Shown here piece after piece: positions 13,980 to 21,842 of a stretch of 21,970 nt of DNA (the first letter of the stretch is position 1; every line of letters starts with the position of its first letter). The stretch is from NCBI GenBank assembly GCA_934489945.1, contig CAKSSY010000027.1, forward strand, positions 1 to 21,970. The letters are read 5' to 3'. A model generated the notes under the pieces. That model had not been told where the DNA came from, did no database searches, and saw only the letters and a list, made by a program, of their open reading frames with translations. The DNA is from an uncultured Eubacteriales bacterium. GTDB taxonomy: Bacteria > Bacillota > Clostridia > Oscillospirales > CAG-272. Position numbers and translations under genes: made by a program.

Positions 13980-14861
13980 TTATTCCGTAACTGTCACTTC
14001 AAAATAAGTGGCATAATCCTCGCCCTCGGGAAGATGAATCATCTCCTCCTTGGTTGCAAAATCATCAATCTTGCCGTCAAATGCCGGAACACCGTGCCAC
14101 GGTTCAATACAAACATAAGGAGCCTCGGTTTTGGGCTTGTGCCAAAAGCCGAGATGCGTCATGTCCTCAAAGTGAACGCTTACAGCGCGCTCGTTCTTCC
14201 GGGACTTCAGTGAAACCCGATTGCACATACCGTCCAAAAAGATGGCATCGTTGTCAAACAATTCATGCTTCAGATCCAGAATTTTTCCGTCACGCAGAGC
14301 AAACGGTTCCTTCTTTCCCGTATAGTAACAAGTGGGAGACATAACCAGTTTTTCCACCGGTTTCACGCACTTGAACTCCATATAGTAATCGTCAAACTTC
14401 TCCCCTTCAACAAACGGCACGTTGAAGCCCGGATGCCCTCCGACCGAGAAAGGCAACTCCCCCTTCCCCGTATTTTCCACATGAAGGGAGGTTCTTACCG
14501 TGTTTGCCTCCAGCGAATAGGTCACGCGAAAAGTGAAGTCAAAGGGATACACCTTCTTTGTCTCCTCATCCTGCTTCAACTCAAAGGTAACAGCATCCTT
14601 CTTTTGATCGACAACCGTGTAAGTCTTGAGTTTGGCAAAACCATGGAGAACCATTTCATATTCCCGTCCTTCCCATGTGTACTTGCCATCGGTCAATCTG
14701 CCGCAGATCGGGAAGAGCACCGTGGCACGGCTTGCCCAATAAGTGGCATCCCCTTGCCAGAGATACTCAAATCCTGTCTTTTTGCCGACAAGTGACATCA
14801 TCTCCGCACCGCGATCGGCAATTTCCACCTTCAGAAAATCGTTTTCAATTGTTACATTCAT
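13980..14861 (-). CDS. Aldose 1-epimerase family protein (LacX-like)
   Basis: The 293-residue cytoplasmic protein has the galactose-mutarotase fold signature: an N-terminal ENDFLKVEIADRGAEMMSL, ATVLFPICGRL, LHGFAK, the GGHPGFNVP motif containing a probable active-site histidine, and IEPWHG near the C-terminus with a probable catalytic glutamate. Family members interconvert alpha and beta anomers of hexoses. LacX-type members have poorly known substrates, and some act on hexose 6-phosphates. GGAAAGGA lies upstream, and a short GCCGC/GCGGC hairpin lies in the 43-base gap from the uridine phosphorylase gene. Joint expression with a uridine phosphorylase would fit ribose and sugar salvage, but this is inference. 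Confidence 0.9.
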   Translation of the reverse strand: MNVTIENDFLKVEIADRGAEMMSLVGKKTGFEYLWQGDATYWASRATVLFPICGRLTDGKYTWEGREYEMVLHGFAKLKTYTVVDQKKDAVTFELKQDEETKKVYPFDFTFRVTYSLEANTVRTSLHVENTGKGELPFSVGGHPGFNVPFVEGEKFDDYYMEFKCVKPVEKLVMSPTCYYTGKKEPFALRDGKILDLKHELFDNDAIFLDGMCNRVSLKSRKNERAVSVHFEDMTHLGFWHKPKTEAPYVCIEPWHGVPAFDGKIDDFATKEEMIHLPEGEDYATYFEVTVTE

Positions 14862-14904
14862 GTTTGTTTATGTCCTTTCCGCCGCACAAGCGGCAACCAA
14901 AATT

Positions 14905-15669
14905 TTATTCCCGGATCAACAGACGAATTGCCTCAATTGCCGTGCGGATTGCGCAGGTCGTATCGTGCTTTTCATCCGCTGCCGTGTCAAATCCCGCTTC
15001 GGCGCGTTCCTGATTCCAGATAACGTGAAAAACAGCACCCGTAGAAGCCCCCAGTGCCGCGCCGACTGTGAAAAGCGTGGACGCCTCCATTTCACTCGCC
15101 AATACCCCAAGACGTTTCCATGCCTCCCATTTTTCCAGCAAAAGCGATGCCACCGGCATACGGTGCGGCGAATGCTGACCGTAAAAGGAGTCCTTGCTCT
15201 GCACAACACCGGTATGCGTCGGATAGCCGAGGTTCTTCGCCGCACGCATAAGTGCCGTAAGAACCTCCGCATCGGGAACCGCAGGATATTCCGGCGGTGC
15301 ATATTCGTGACTGGTGCCGTCCTGACGCACAGCTCCGCTTGCAATCACCACATCGCCGCATTTTACCGGTATGGCAATGCCGCCGCAAGTACCGACGCGG
15401 ATAAATGTCCGCACACCGCATGCAAACAACTCTTCCACCGCAATAGCGGTCGAGGGTCCTCCGATCCCTGTGGAACAAACCGAAACGGATTCGCCGTCAA
15501 GCGTGCCACTCCAGAGATTGAACTCGCGGTTCTGTGCTACATGGTGCGGATTCTCCAAAAACGCCGCAATTTTTTCACAACGACCGGGATCTCCCGGTAA
15601 AACACAGTATTTTCCGGCTTCTCCGGAGCGGATCGGAATGTGAAACGGCTTTTCGTGACTGTCCAGCAT
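14905..15669 (-). CDS. udp: Uridine phosphorylase
   Basis: It splits uridine with phosphate into uracil and ribose 1-phosphate for pyrimidine salvage. The 254-residue protein has the nucleoside phosphorylase family I series: VLPGDPGR near 23-30, STGIGGPSTAIAVEEL near 66-81, RVGTCGG near 91-97, QSKDSFYGQ and SEMEASTLF, the last containing the ribose-binding Glu-Met-Glu. GGAGG lies 6 bases before the ATG on the minus strand. It starts 15 bases after the stop of the HD hydrolase, so the two are co-transcribed. Purine nucleoside phosphorylase is less likely given the FYGQ motif and overall pattern. Confidence 0.92.
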   Translation of the reverse strand: MLDSHEKPFHIPIRSGEAGKYCVLPGDPGRCEKIAAFLENPHHVAQNREFNLWSGTLDGESVSVCSTGIGGPSTAIAVEELFACGVRTFIRVGTCGGIAIPVKCGDVVIASGAVRQDGTSHEYAPPEYPAVPDAEVLTALMRAAKNLGYPTHTGVVQSKDSFYGQHSPHRMPVASLLLEKWEAWKRLGVLASEMEASTLFTVGAALGASTGAVFHVIWNQERAEAGFDTAADEKHDTTCAIRTAIEAIRLLIRE

Positions 15670-15684
15670 TTTTTCCTCCGAAAA

Positions 15685-16281
15685 TTATTTTTTAGGGGAT
15701 CCTTCGAGATAATACGAAGCCTCCATGTCCGCAACTGAGAGGGCGAACGCAATGGGAAACATTTCAAACGCCTTCCCGACATTTCCGATCGCGTTGACAC
15801 TCTCGACACCGGCAAATCCCATGTGGTAACGGATGGCAAAGGCTTCATCCCGCGTCAGACGCATATACCCCGAAATAATGTAAACCGACTTTTCGCCGTG
15901 ACCATAAGGGAGTTTGTCGTCAATGGTGTAATACGGCACCGATTTCCAAACACCGTCCTCTTTGACATTCCGGGAAGATGGCACATAAAAATTGACCTTG
16001 CAAAGATCGTGCAGAAGTGAAACGAGAGCAATCGTTTCGTCGGAATAGTTCATTCCGTACACGGTTTTGGAGCGTTCGTGGGAAAGAAACTCACACAGGC
16101 AATCATAGACATTCAGACTGTGCGCCAGAAGTCCGCCGGGATAGTTGCCGTGAAAGCGGGTGGAAGCGGGTGCGGTGAAGAAATCGCAGTTTTCCGAGCA
16201 AAGCCACTCCAATAGCTTGTCGGCTCCCTCCCGTTTGATTTTTGCATTGTAGATTTCAATAAATCGTTCTTTGTCCGTCAT
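15685..16281 (-). CDS. HD-domain metal-dependent phosphohydrolase
   Basis: This 198-residue soluble protein has an HD-type metal site: His54 in GGLLAHSLNVY and His91-Asp92 in SLLHDLCKV, with a later conserved-looking RYHMG and a closing SVADMEASYYLEG in which Asp could complete the site. The substrate is unknown. HD hydrolases act on nucleotides, cyclic dinucleotides or phosphate esters. The start at 16281 follows AAAGGA by 8 bases. A longer in-frame start at 16311 would swallow that Shine-Dalgarno and is rejected. It is first in the operon with udp and the epimerase, so a nucleotide-salvage substrate is plausible. Confidence 0.85.
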   Translation of the reverse strand: MTDKERFIEIYNAKIKREGADKLLEWLCSENCDFFTAPASTRFHGNYPGGLLAHSLNVYDCLCEFLSHERSKTVYGMNYSDETIALVSLLHDLCKVNFYVPSSRNVKEDGVWKSVPYYTIDDKLPYGHGEKSVYIISGYMRLTRDEAFAIRYHMGFAGVESVNAIGNVGKAFEMFPIAFALSVADMEASYYLEGSPKK

Positions 16282-16315
16282 TCGGCAAATCCTTTCCAAA
16301 CAAAATTTCAACTAT

Positions 16316-16344
16316 AGTTTACCACAACCACCGGAAAAAGTAAA
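16316..16344 (-). promoter_or_regulatory. Possible promoter of the HD hydrolase / udp operon
   Basis: On the minus strand, TTTACT (16344-16339) and TAAACT (16321-16316), 17 bases apart, each match four of six consensus positions. They lie 35 bases upstream of the chosen start. Spacing is ideal but the boxes are imperfect. Confidence 0.45.
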
Positions 16345-16393
16345 GCGAAATTTGAACTTTGCCCAAAATCCCGGGAAATTTTTTCAAAACCCC

Positions 16394-16422
16394 TTGATTT
16401 TTGCGTAAAAGTGTGGTAATAT
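16394..16422 (+). promoter_or_regulatory. Probable promoter of secG
   Basis: TTGATT at 16394-16399 and TAATAT at 16417-16422 are separated by 17 bases, about 60 bases before the secG ATG. A second AT-rich box, TATGAT, near 16430 has no matching -35. Confidence 0.55.
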
Positions 16423-16482
16423 GTTTTGGTATGATAAAAATGTGCCTTTTGCACTTTGTAAAATCTCACAGGAGGAATTAAC

Positions 16483-16725
16483 ATGGGCGTAGTTGAATAT
16501 GTAATCGGTGGCATACTTCTTTTGATGTCTCTGCTTATCATTGTCGCCGTTCTCATGCAGTCGGGTAAGGACAAAAATCTTTCCGGTGCCATCGCCGGCG
16601 GAGCCGATACGTTCTTTGCCAAAGGCAAGGCAGCAAGAGCCGACAAATGGCTTTCCACCGCAACCGCAGTCGTCGCGGTTCTGTTTGTCATCACTGTCAT
16701 CGTTATGTATATCGTAGTTTCCTGA
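16483..16725 (+). CDS. secG: Preprotein translocase subunit SecG
   Basis: SecG is the small accessory subunit of the SecYEG channel in the cytoplasmic membrane. The 80-residue product has two hydrophobic segments (about residues 5-25 and 58-79) separated by the family loop with LMQSGKDKNLSGAIAGGADTFFAKGKA. AGGAGG at 16470-16475 sits 7 bases before the ATG. It is a single gene with its own terminator. The frequently seen partners rnr and smpB are not next to it. Confidence 0.95.
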   Translation: MGVVEYVIGGILLLMSLLIIVAVLMQSGKDKNLSGAIAGGADTFFAKGKAARADKWLSTATAVVAVLFVITVIVMYIVVS

Positions 16726-16742
16726 CTCGGTATGCTTCACCA

Positions 16743-16779
16743 AAAAACTGCCGAACTTTGCCGTCGGCAGTTTTTCTTT
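16743..16779 (+). terminator. Rho-independent terminator after secG
   Basis: A 12-bp perfect stem (16743-16754 with 16764-16775) around a 9-base loop ends in a T-rich tract, TTTTTCTTT. It starts 17 bases after the secG stop. Confidence 0.9.
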
Positions 16780-16807
16780 GTCAATTTCACCGAAAGGCGG
16801 CTTCGAT

Positions 16808-17740
16808 ATGAATTTCTCTACCACACTCGGAACGGTTCTGATTACCTTGTTCTATATTCTGCCCGGTTTTGTTGTCTGTAAAATGAAGAAGGCAAGTGCC
16901 GAACATCTCTCTACGATTTCCGGTGTTCTTGTGTATGCCTGTTCACCGTGTATGATTATTTCCGCTTTTCTCGGACTTGACTTTCATGTGCAGAATCTCA
17001 AAAACATGGGACTTTTCTTTGTCATTACACTGCTGTTGCAGAGTATCTTTATCGGTATGGTGTATCTCATCATCCGTAAAAAAAGTGCCGATCCGAAATA
17101 TCGCCTTATGACCATCGGAATGGTTCTCGGAAATGTTGGTTTTTTCGGTCTTCCCGTTGTTCGCGCCCTGTTGCCGGACAACCCCGAGGTTGCGTGTTAT
17201 TCGGCGGTTTATATCGTCACAATGAATCTGTTGGTCTTTACGGTCGGCGTTTTCTGCCTGACAGGACAGAAAAAATATATGTCGTTGCGTGCCGCCGTCT
17301 GTAATCCGACCGTGTTCGGCTTTGCCGTCGGATTTCCTCTCTATCTCCTGGGAGCGGGCAACTTTCTTCCCGAAAAGTTGGTTTACAGCCTGAATCTTCT
17401 GGGAAATATGACCACACCGCTTTGTATGATGATTCTCGGAATACGCCTTGCAACCGTCTCGTTGCCTAAGTTGTTCATGAGACCGAGCGTATATCTGATA
17501 TGTCTCGGAAAACTCTTGCTGTTCCCCCTCTTTTCCTACGCCGCAGTCAGATGGTTGCCGCTTGACCCGGCATTCAAAGCCAGTATTCTCATTCTCTCGG
17601 CAACTCCGTGCGCGTCTGTGGTGTTCAATCTTGCCGAGATGCACAAATGCGATGCCGAACTGTCGGCAAACTGCGTACTGGTCAGCACGCTGCTGTGCTT
17701 TCTGACGATTCCGACATTGACCCTGCTTCTCCGATCATAA
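16808..17740 (+). CDS. AEC-family (auxin efflux carrier-like) permease
   Basis: A 310-residue integral membrane protein of about ten hydrophobic segments. It has the AEC family pattern: an early YACSPCMIISAF segment, NVGFFGLPVVRALLP, NPTVFGFAVGFPLYLLG, MTTPLCMMILGIRL, SATPCASVVFNLAEMH and a final VLVSTLLCFLTIPTLTLLL. Bacterial members move malate, malonate or other small acids, and the substrate here is unknown. ATG 16808 is chosen because AAAGGCGG precedes it. An upstream in-frame ATG at 16778 lies in the secG terminator. The gene lies only about 30 bases past that terminator, so transcription may depend on read-through or a promoter I cannot see. Confidence 0.88.
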   Translation: MNFSTTLGTVLITLFYILPGFVVCKMKKASAEHLSTISGVLVYACSPCMIISAFLGLDFHVQNLKNMGLFFVITLLLQSIFIGMVYLIIRKKSADPKYRLMTIGMVLGNVGFFGLPVVRALLPDNPEVACYSAVYIVTMNLLVFTVGVFCLTGQKKYMSLRAAVCNPTVFGFAVGFPLYLLGAGNFLPEKLVYSLNLLGNMTTPLCMMILGIRLATVSLPKLFMRPSVYLICLGKLLLFPLFSYAAVRWLPLDPAFKASILILSATPCASVVFNLAEMHKCDAELSANCVLVSTLLCFLTIPTLTLLLRS

Positions 17741-17810
17741 TCATCGCATTTCAAAATTTCAAAAAAGCCGATGAGGACTGTTTTTTACAAAAAAAGTACC
17801 TTTTTTCACA

Positions 17811-17840
17811 TTTACATCGCCGGGTTTCCTTCTATATGAT
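17811..17840 (+). promoter_or_regulatory. Possible promoter of the agarase-like lipoprotein gene
   Basis: TTTACA at 17811-17816 and TATGAT at 17835-17840 are 18 bases apart, about 40 bases before the start codon. The region 17741-17879 is AT-rich and alternatives are possible, including TATAAA right behind the -10. Confidence 0.4.
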
Positions 17841-17879
17841 ATAAATTGGTATAGAAAATTTTTCCCGAAAGGAACTCTT

Positions 17880-19532
17880 ATGAGAAAAAAACTGACTGCC
17901 GCCTTTCTTGCCGCGCTGACGCTTGGCACGGCATCGTGTTCCCAAATTCCCAAACAACCCGCTCCGATGAATTATGCCGCCACCCCTGCCATGACTTCCC
18001 TTTCCACAAACACCGCATCCGGATATCTCGGTGCAATTTCCGGCGATAAAGCAAAGGATGATGAGATTTGGGCATTTGCCGAGAAACTCTATAACGAATG
18101 GTATGCCCGGTATCAGGAAATCACCTCCAAAACCGACCCCGTTATAGATAAAATCGTAGATGACGACGCGGAGTATTCTACCCGTGTGGAAGTAGCCTCC
18201 AACGTCGGAAAGCCTTTTCTTTCCCGTAAGACACGCCTTCTCGTCACACTGAAAAACTTTACCCCCGCATCCGAAAATGTGAAAACGGATGTCTATGGCG
18301 GATTTAAGATTGAATCCATGAAACAGGAAGTGCGCGGTGTGTTTTACACAACGCAGATCGACGGTCGCTGGTGGTTTATTGATCCGCTCGGCTATCCTTT
18401 CTATATGGTCGGCGTCAGCCGCATGGGAATAGAGGACGGCGGAGCCAAGAATCAGAAAGATCCTGCCCTCGCCATTTACGGCAGTAAGGAAAAATGGGCA
18501 ATTGCTGCAGTCAAAAAGCTGAAAAATATGGGCTTTAACAGTTGTACGCGCCTGTCCACTGCCGAACTTGAAACGGTGGAAGAAAATCTGAACTATCAGA
18601 TCGGTCTCGGATTTCTTGACAACTACGAAATTTCCATCGGAACCAAAGATACCGATACCGCCTCCGGATCCACTCTTCTGAAACAGGGGATGCACGTTTT
18701 TGACCCCGGATTTGTGGATTTTTGTAATAATCGAATGAAACAGAGAGTTAGGAACAATACCTTTATCAATAACCCGAATTTGGTCGGCTACACCACCGAC
18801 AACGAGATTCCGGTCGACGATAAGAAGATGGGACTTGTACTCAATCTGACACTTGACATTACCAACACCGATGTCAACTACTACTCTTACGCCGCCGCAT
18901 GGACATTTCTTGCCCATATGGCCGGCAAAGAAAACCCGACACTGGACGATGCCAATGATGCAAAACTCAAGGAAATTTTCCGCGGATATGTTTATGACCG
19001 CTATTTTGCCGTTGTAACCAATGCCATCCGCCGATATGATGATAAACATCTGATACTCGGTTGCCGCGCCCTCAATGGAGCCAGAACTTCTGAATGGATC
19101 TGCCGCGCCTCCGGATACTGGTGCGACGTTGTTACATTCAACTGGTACCATGACTGGACTCCCGATGCCACCGTTCTGCAAAAAATCAGTGCATGGACCA
19201 ATAAACCCATACTCATCACCGAATATTACGCCAAGGCAGAAGAATGTGAAGGAAACCTCGGGAATACATCCGGTGCAGGTTGGTATGTTCATACCCAAAA
19301 AGAACGGGGAATGTTCTATCAGAACTTTACACTCCAACTCCTTGAATCTAAAAACGTAGTCGGCTGGCATTGGTTCCAGTATATTGATGCCGATCCGGCA
19401 GCTTTCGGGCAAAAGGCTGCCAATAAAGGCATCTATTCCAACACTCATAAAGAATATACCGATCTCACCGATTATATGATTCCACTCAATGAAAACATTT
19501 ACGGATTGATCCGTCATTTTGACGCAAAATGA
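17880..19532 (+). CDS. Secreted lipoprotein, agarase-like clan A glycoside hydrolase
   Basis: The 550-residue protein starts with a short basic and hydrophobic signal peptide ending in GTASC, a plausible but imperfect lipobox (Thr rather than Leu at -3), so it is probably membrane-anchored outside the cell. From about residue 155 it shows the pattern of agarase-like glycoside hydrolases: DGRWWFIDPLGYPFYMVGV from 161, NLVGYTTDNE with likely acid/base Glu309, a VTFNWY strand, and PILITEYY with likely nucleophile Glu448. The C-terminal VGWHWFQYID and NKGIYS complete the barrel. The substrate is unknown. GH50-type agarases are the nearest pattern I recognise, but gut relatives may act on other beta-galactosides. 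AAAGGA lies 6 bases before the ATG. A terminator follows. Confidence 0.8.
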   Translation: MRKKLTAAFLAALTLGTASCSQIPKQPAPMNYAATPAMTSLSTNTASGYLGAISGDKAKDDEIWAFAEKLYNEWYARYQEITSKTDPVIDKIVDDDAEYSTRVEVASNVGKPFLSRKTRLLVTLKNFTPASENVKTDVYGGFKIESMKQEVRGVFYTTQIDGRWWFIDPLGYPFYMVGVSRMGIEDGGAKNQKDPALAIYGSKEKWAIAAVKKLKNMGFNSCTRLSTAELETVEENLNYQIGLGFLDNYEISIGTKDTDTASGSTLLKQGMHVFDPGFVDFCNNRMKQRVRNNTFINNPNLVGYTTDNEIPVDDKKMGLVLNLTLDITNTDVNYYSYAAAWTFLAHMAGKENPTLDDANDAKLKEIFRGYVYDRYFAVVTNAIRRYDDKHLILGCRALNGARTSEWICRASGYWCDVVTFNWYHDWTPDATVLQKISAWTNKPILITEYYAKAEECEGNLGNTSGAGWYVHTQKERGMFYQNFTLQLLESKNVVGWHWFQYIDADPAAFGQKAANKGIYSNTHKEYTDLTDYMIPLNENIYGLIRHFDAK

Positions 19533-19540
19533 ATTCCGAA

Positions 19541-19578
19541 TGCGCGGAGCCTTTTATAAAAGGCTCCGCGCATTTTTT
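19541..19578 (+). terminator. Rho-independent terminator after the lipoprotein gene
   Basis: A 16-bp self-complementary palindrome fills 19541-19572 (GC-rich TGCGCGGAGCC arm, AT-rich centre that would form the loop) and is followed by six T. It starts 8 bases after the stop codon and separates this gene from the KDG operon. Confidence 0.93.
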
Positions 19579-19672
19579 GCAGACTTATTTCCCGCCCGCC
19601 CCTCCGTAATTTGTGCGAAACACTTTCCGCTCTTGTATCTTTCTAACGCAATGCGGGTTTATTGATGCTCCG

Positions 19673-19697
19673 ACGGTATCTCACGCGGAAATACCGT
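19673..19697. promoter_or_regulatory. Inverted repeat upstream of the KDG operon promoter
   Basis: ACGGTAT (19673-19679) and ATACCGT (19691-19697) form exact 7-bp arms with an 11-bp spacer, ending 28 bases before the -35 box. The position suits a regulator of sugar-acid catabolism, but no regulator gene is nearby and the family is unknown. The rest of 19580-19725 holds no gene I can support. Confidence 0.35.
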
Positions 19698-19725
19698 ATT
19701 TTTCATAGAAAAAGACGTATGGTTC

Positions 19726-19754
19726 TTGACAATTCGGATTTTCAGGTGTAAAAT
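19726..19754 (+). promoter_or_regulatory. Sigma-A-type promoter of the KDG operon
   Basis: A perfect TTGACA at 19726-19731 and TAAAAT at 19749-19754 are separated by exactly 17 bases, about 36 bases before the aldolase ATG. This is the strongest promoter in the window by consensus match. Confidence 0.85.
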
Positions 19755-19790
19755 GGTAGATGTAGAAATTTTGTTTCGGAGGATGAAAAC

Positions 19791-20750
19791 ATGAATGACA
19801 TCTTAAAACAACTTTCCCTGATCGGTATTGTTCCCGTTATCAAGATTGATAATGCTAAGGACGCCGCCCCCCTTGCCAAGGCATTGATCGAAGGCGGTCT
19901 TCCCTGTGCAGAGGTCACTTTCCGTACCGCCGCCGCCAAGGAAGCCATCTCCATTATTTCTAAGGAATATCCCGAGATGATCGTCGGTGCCGGCACGGTT
20001 CTCACAACGACACAGGTCGACGATGCAATTGAAGCGGGTGCAAAATTCATTGTCAGCCCCGGGCTTAACCCCGAGATCGTCAAATACTGCCAGGAAAAAG
20101 GGTGCCCTATGGTCCCGGGTATCAACAACCCTTCCGGTATCGAACAGGCTCTTTCTCTCGGACTTGACACCGTGAAGTTCTTCCCCGCCGAACAGTCCGG
20201 CGGTATCAATATGATCAAAGCCATGTCCGCTCCCTACGGCGGCGTAAAGTTCATGCCTACAGGCGGTGTCAATCCGCAAAATGTCTGCGAATATCTCGCC
20301 AACCCCAAGATCATCTGCTGCGGCGGTAGCTGGATGGTCAAGCCCGATATGATTGCCGCAGGTGATTTTGAGGGCATCAAGGTGCTCGTTCGCGGTGCTG
20401 TCGATACCATGCTGGGATTCAAATTCAAGCACGTGGGTATCAACTCCGCCAATGAGGAAGCGATGAATCATACCGCCGCCACATTGGATAAGTTCTTCTC
20501 TTTCCCCGCTGACAAACGCTCGGCATCGGTCTTTGCAAGTCCCGAACTTGAGATTATGAACACAATGGGCAGAGGAACAATGGGACATATTGCCATCCAG
20601 ACCAATAATGTTGACCGTGCCGTGTACCACCTGACCCTTCGCGGTGTAAAGTTTGATATGTCCACCGCCACCTATGACAAGGACGGAGCCATGAAGTTTG
20701 TCTACCTTGCCGATGAAATCGGTGGCTTCGCTTATCACCTCGTCAAGTAA
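19791..20750 (+). CDS. eda: KDPG/KHG aldolase with C-terminal VOC (glyoxalase-like) domain
   Basis: Residues 1 to about 207 form the class I aldolase that splits 2-keto-3-deoxy-6-phosphogluconate to pyruvate and glyceraldehyde 3-phosphate. Visible features are IGIVPVIKI, AEVTFRT with catalytic Glu41, VGAGTV, SPGLNPE, VPGIN, VKFFPAE with Schiff-base Lys129, and FMPTGGV. From about 208 a further 110 residues form a vicinal-oxygen-chelate-like module: KHVGINS (His214), GHIAIQTNNVDRA (His266) and FVYLADEIGGFAYHLVK. Plain Eda is about 210 residues, so this is an extended form. GGAGG sits 8 bases before the ATG. It is co-transcribed with the kinase 50 bases downstream. The role of the extra domain is unknown. 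Confidence 0.92.
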   Translation: MNDILKQLSLIGIVPVIKIDNAKDAAPLAKALIEGGLPCAEVTFRTAAAKEAISIISKEYPEMIVGAGTVLTTTQVDDAIEAGAKFIVSPGLNPEIVKYCQEKGCPMVPGINNPSGIEQALSLGLDTVKFFPAEQSGGINMIKAMSAPYGGVKFMPTGGVNPQNVCEYLANPKIICCGGSWMVKPDMIAAGDFEGIKVLVRGAVDTMLGFKFKHVGINSANEEAMNHTAATLDKFFSFPADKRSASVFASPELEIMNTMGRGTMGHIAIQTNNVDRAVYHLTLRGVKFDMSTATYDKDGAMKFVYLADEIGGFAYHLVK

Positions 20751-20800
20751 TCCGAGCGATCTCCAAAACCATCATTATTATTTACCGAAAGGAATTTATC

Positions 20801-21823
20801 ATGAGTAAAGTAGTCACATTCGGCGAGATTATGCTCAGACTCGCCCCCAACGGATATTACCGTTTTTTCCAGAACGACCAGATGCAGGCAACCTTCGGTG
20901 GCGGAGAGGCAAATGTTGCCGTTTCTCTTGCCAACTACGGTCTTGACAGTACCTACGTAACAAAACTCCCCAAACACGCCATCGGTCAGGCGGCTGTCAA
21001 TTCGCTCCGTTACTACGGTGTTGACACCTCCAAGATTGTCCGCGGCGGTGACCGTGTCGGTATTTATTACCTTGAAAAAGGTGCCTCTCAGCGTGGCTCT
21101 GTCTGCATTTATGACCGTGCACATTCCGCCATCGCCGAAGCAGCCCCCTCCGACTTTGATTGGAACAGCATTTTTGAGGGAGCCGAGTGGTTCCATTTCA
21201 CCGGTATCACTCCTGCTTTGGGCGGAAACATGGTCGAGATCTGTAAACAGGCCTGCATTGCCGCCAAGGCAAAGGGCGTCAAGATTTCCTGCGACCTCAA
21301 CTATCGTGGAAAACTTTGGACAAGAGACGCGGCAAGAGTTGCCATGACCGAGCTTTGTCAGTATGTTGATGTCTGCATCTCCAACGAGGAAGATGCCAAG
21401 GATGTGTTCGGTATCGAAGCAGAGGGTTCCGATATTTACGGCGGCAAACTCAACGTGGAAGGCTATAAGAGTGTTGCCAAACAGCTCGCCGATAAGTTCG
21501 GCTTTGAGAAAGTCGCCATTACCCTCCGCACCTCGATCTCCGCAAACGACAACGACTGGGCAGGTATGCTTTACGACGGCAAAGATTATTGCTTCTCCAA
21601 GACCTATCACCTGCACATTGTTGACCGTGTTGGCGGCGGTGATTCTTTCGGCGGCGGTCTGATCTACTCGATCCTTGCCGGAAAGTCCACACAGGATGCT
21701 ATTGAATTTGCCGTTGCAGCATCGGCACTCAAGCACACCGTGGAAGGCGATTATAACCACGTTTCGGTCGCTGAAGTGGAAAAACTCTCCGGTGGAGACG
21801 GCTCCGGTCGTGTCCAAAGATAA
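20801..21823 (+). CDS. kdgK: 2-keto-3-deoxygluconate kinase (PfkB family)
   Basis: It phosphorylates 2-keto-3-deoxygluconate to KDPG, supplying the aldolase encoded just before it. The 340-residue protein has the N-terminal VTFGEIMLRLAP, the PfkB substrate motif GGGEANVAVSLANYG, CDLNYRGKLW, ISNEEDAKDVFG, and the C-terminal nucleotide-binding DRVGGGDSFGGGL with catalytic base Asp281 (the common form is DTTGAGD). AAAGGA at 20788-20793 is 7 bases before the ATG. No terminator lies between the two genes. A ribokinase or fructokinase role is possible by family but unlikely given the aldolase partner. Confidence 0.93.
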   Translation: MSKVVTFGEIMLRLAPNGYYRFFQNDQMQATFGGGEANVAVSLANYGLDSTYVTKLPKHAIGQAAVNSLRYYGVDTSKIVRGGDRVGIYYLEKGASQRGSVCIYDRAHSAIAEAAPSDFDWNSIFEGAEWFHFTGITPALGGNMVEICKQACIAAKAKGVKISCDLNYRGKLWTRDAARVAMTELCQYVDVCISNEEDAKDVFGIEAEGSDIYGGKLNVEGYKSVAKQLADKFGFEKVAITLRTSISANDNDWAGMLYDGKDYCFSKTYHLHIVDRVGGGDSFGGGLIYSILAGKSTQDAIEFAVAASALKHTVEGDYNHVSVAEVEKLSGGDGSGRVQR

Positions 21824-21842
21824 AAAATACATTCATAAAAAA

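Noticed and set aside
14865..14904. GCCGC/GCGGC hairpin between udp and the epimerase as a terminator
   Set aside because: The stem is short with no T run after it on the transcribed strand. It is more likely a minor processing or chance structure.
17741..17790. Possible terminator after the AEC permease (CATCG...CGATG followed by six T)
   Set aside because: The stem is only five base pairs with a loop of more than 20 bases, too weak to support.
17832..19517. 561-codon open frame on the minus strand opposite the lipoprotein gene
   Set aside because: It is the reverse shadow of a well-supported gene with signal peptide, Shine-Dalgarno, promoter and terminator. The translation is rich in Cys, Gly, Phe and Ile with no recognisable domain.
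20735..21832. 365-codon minus-strand open frame opposite kdgK
   Set aside because: Shadow of kdgK caused by codon bias. It has no ribosome binding site context and no domain pattern.
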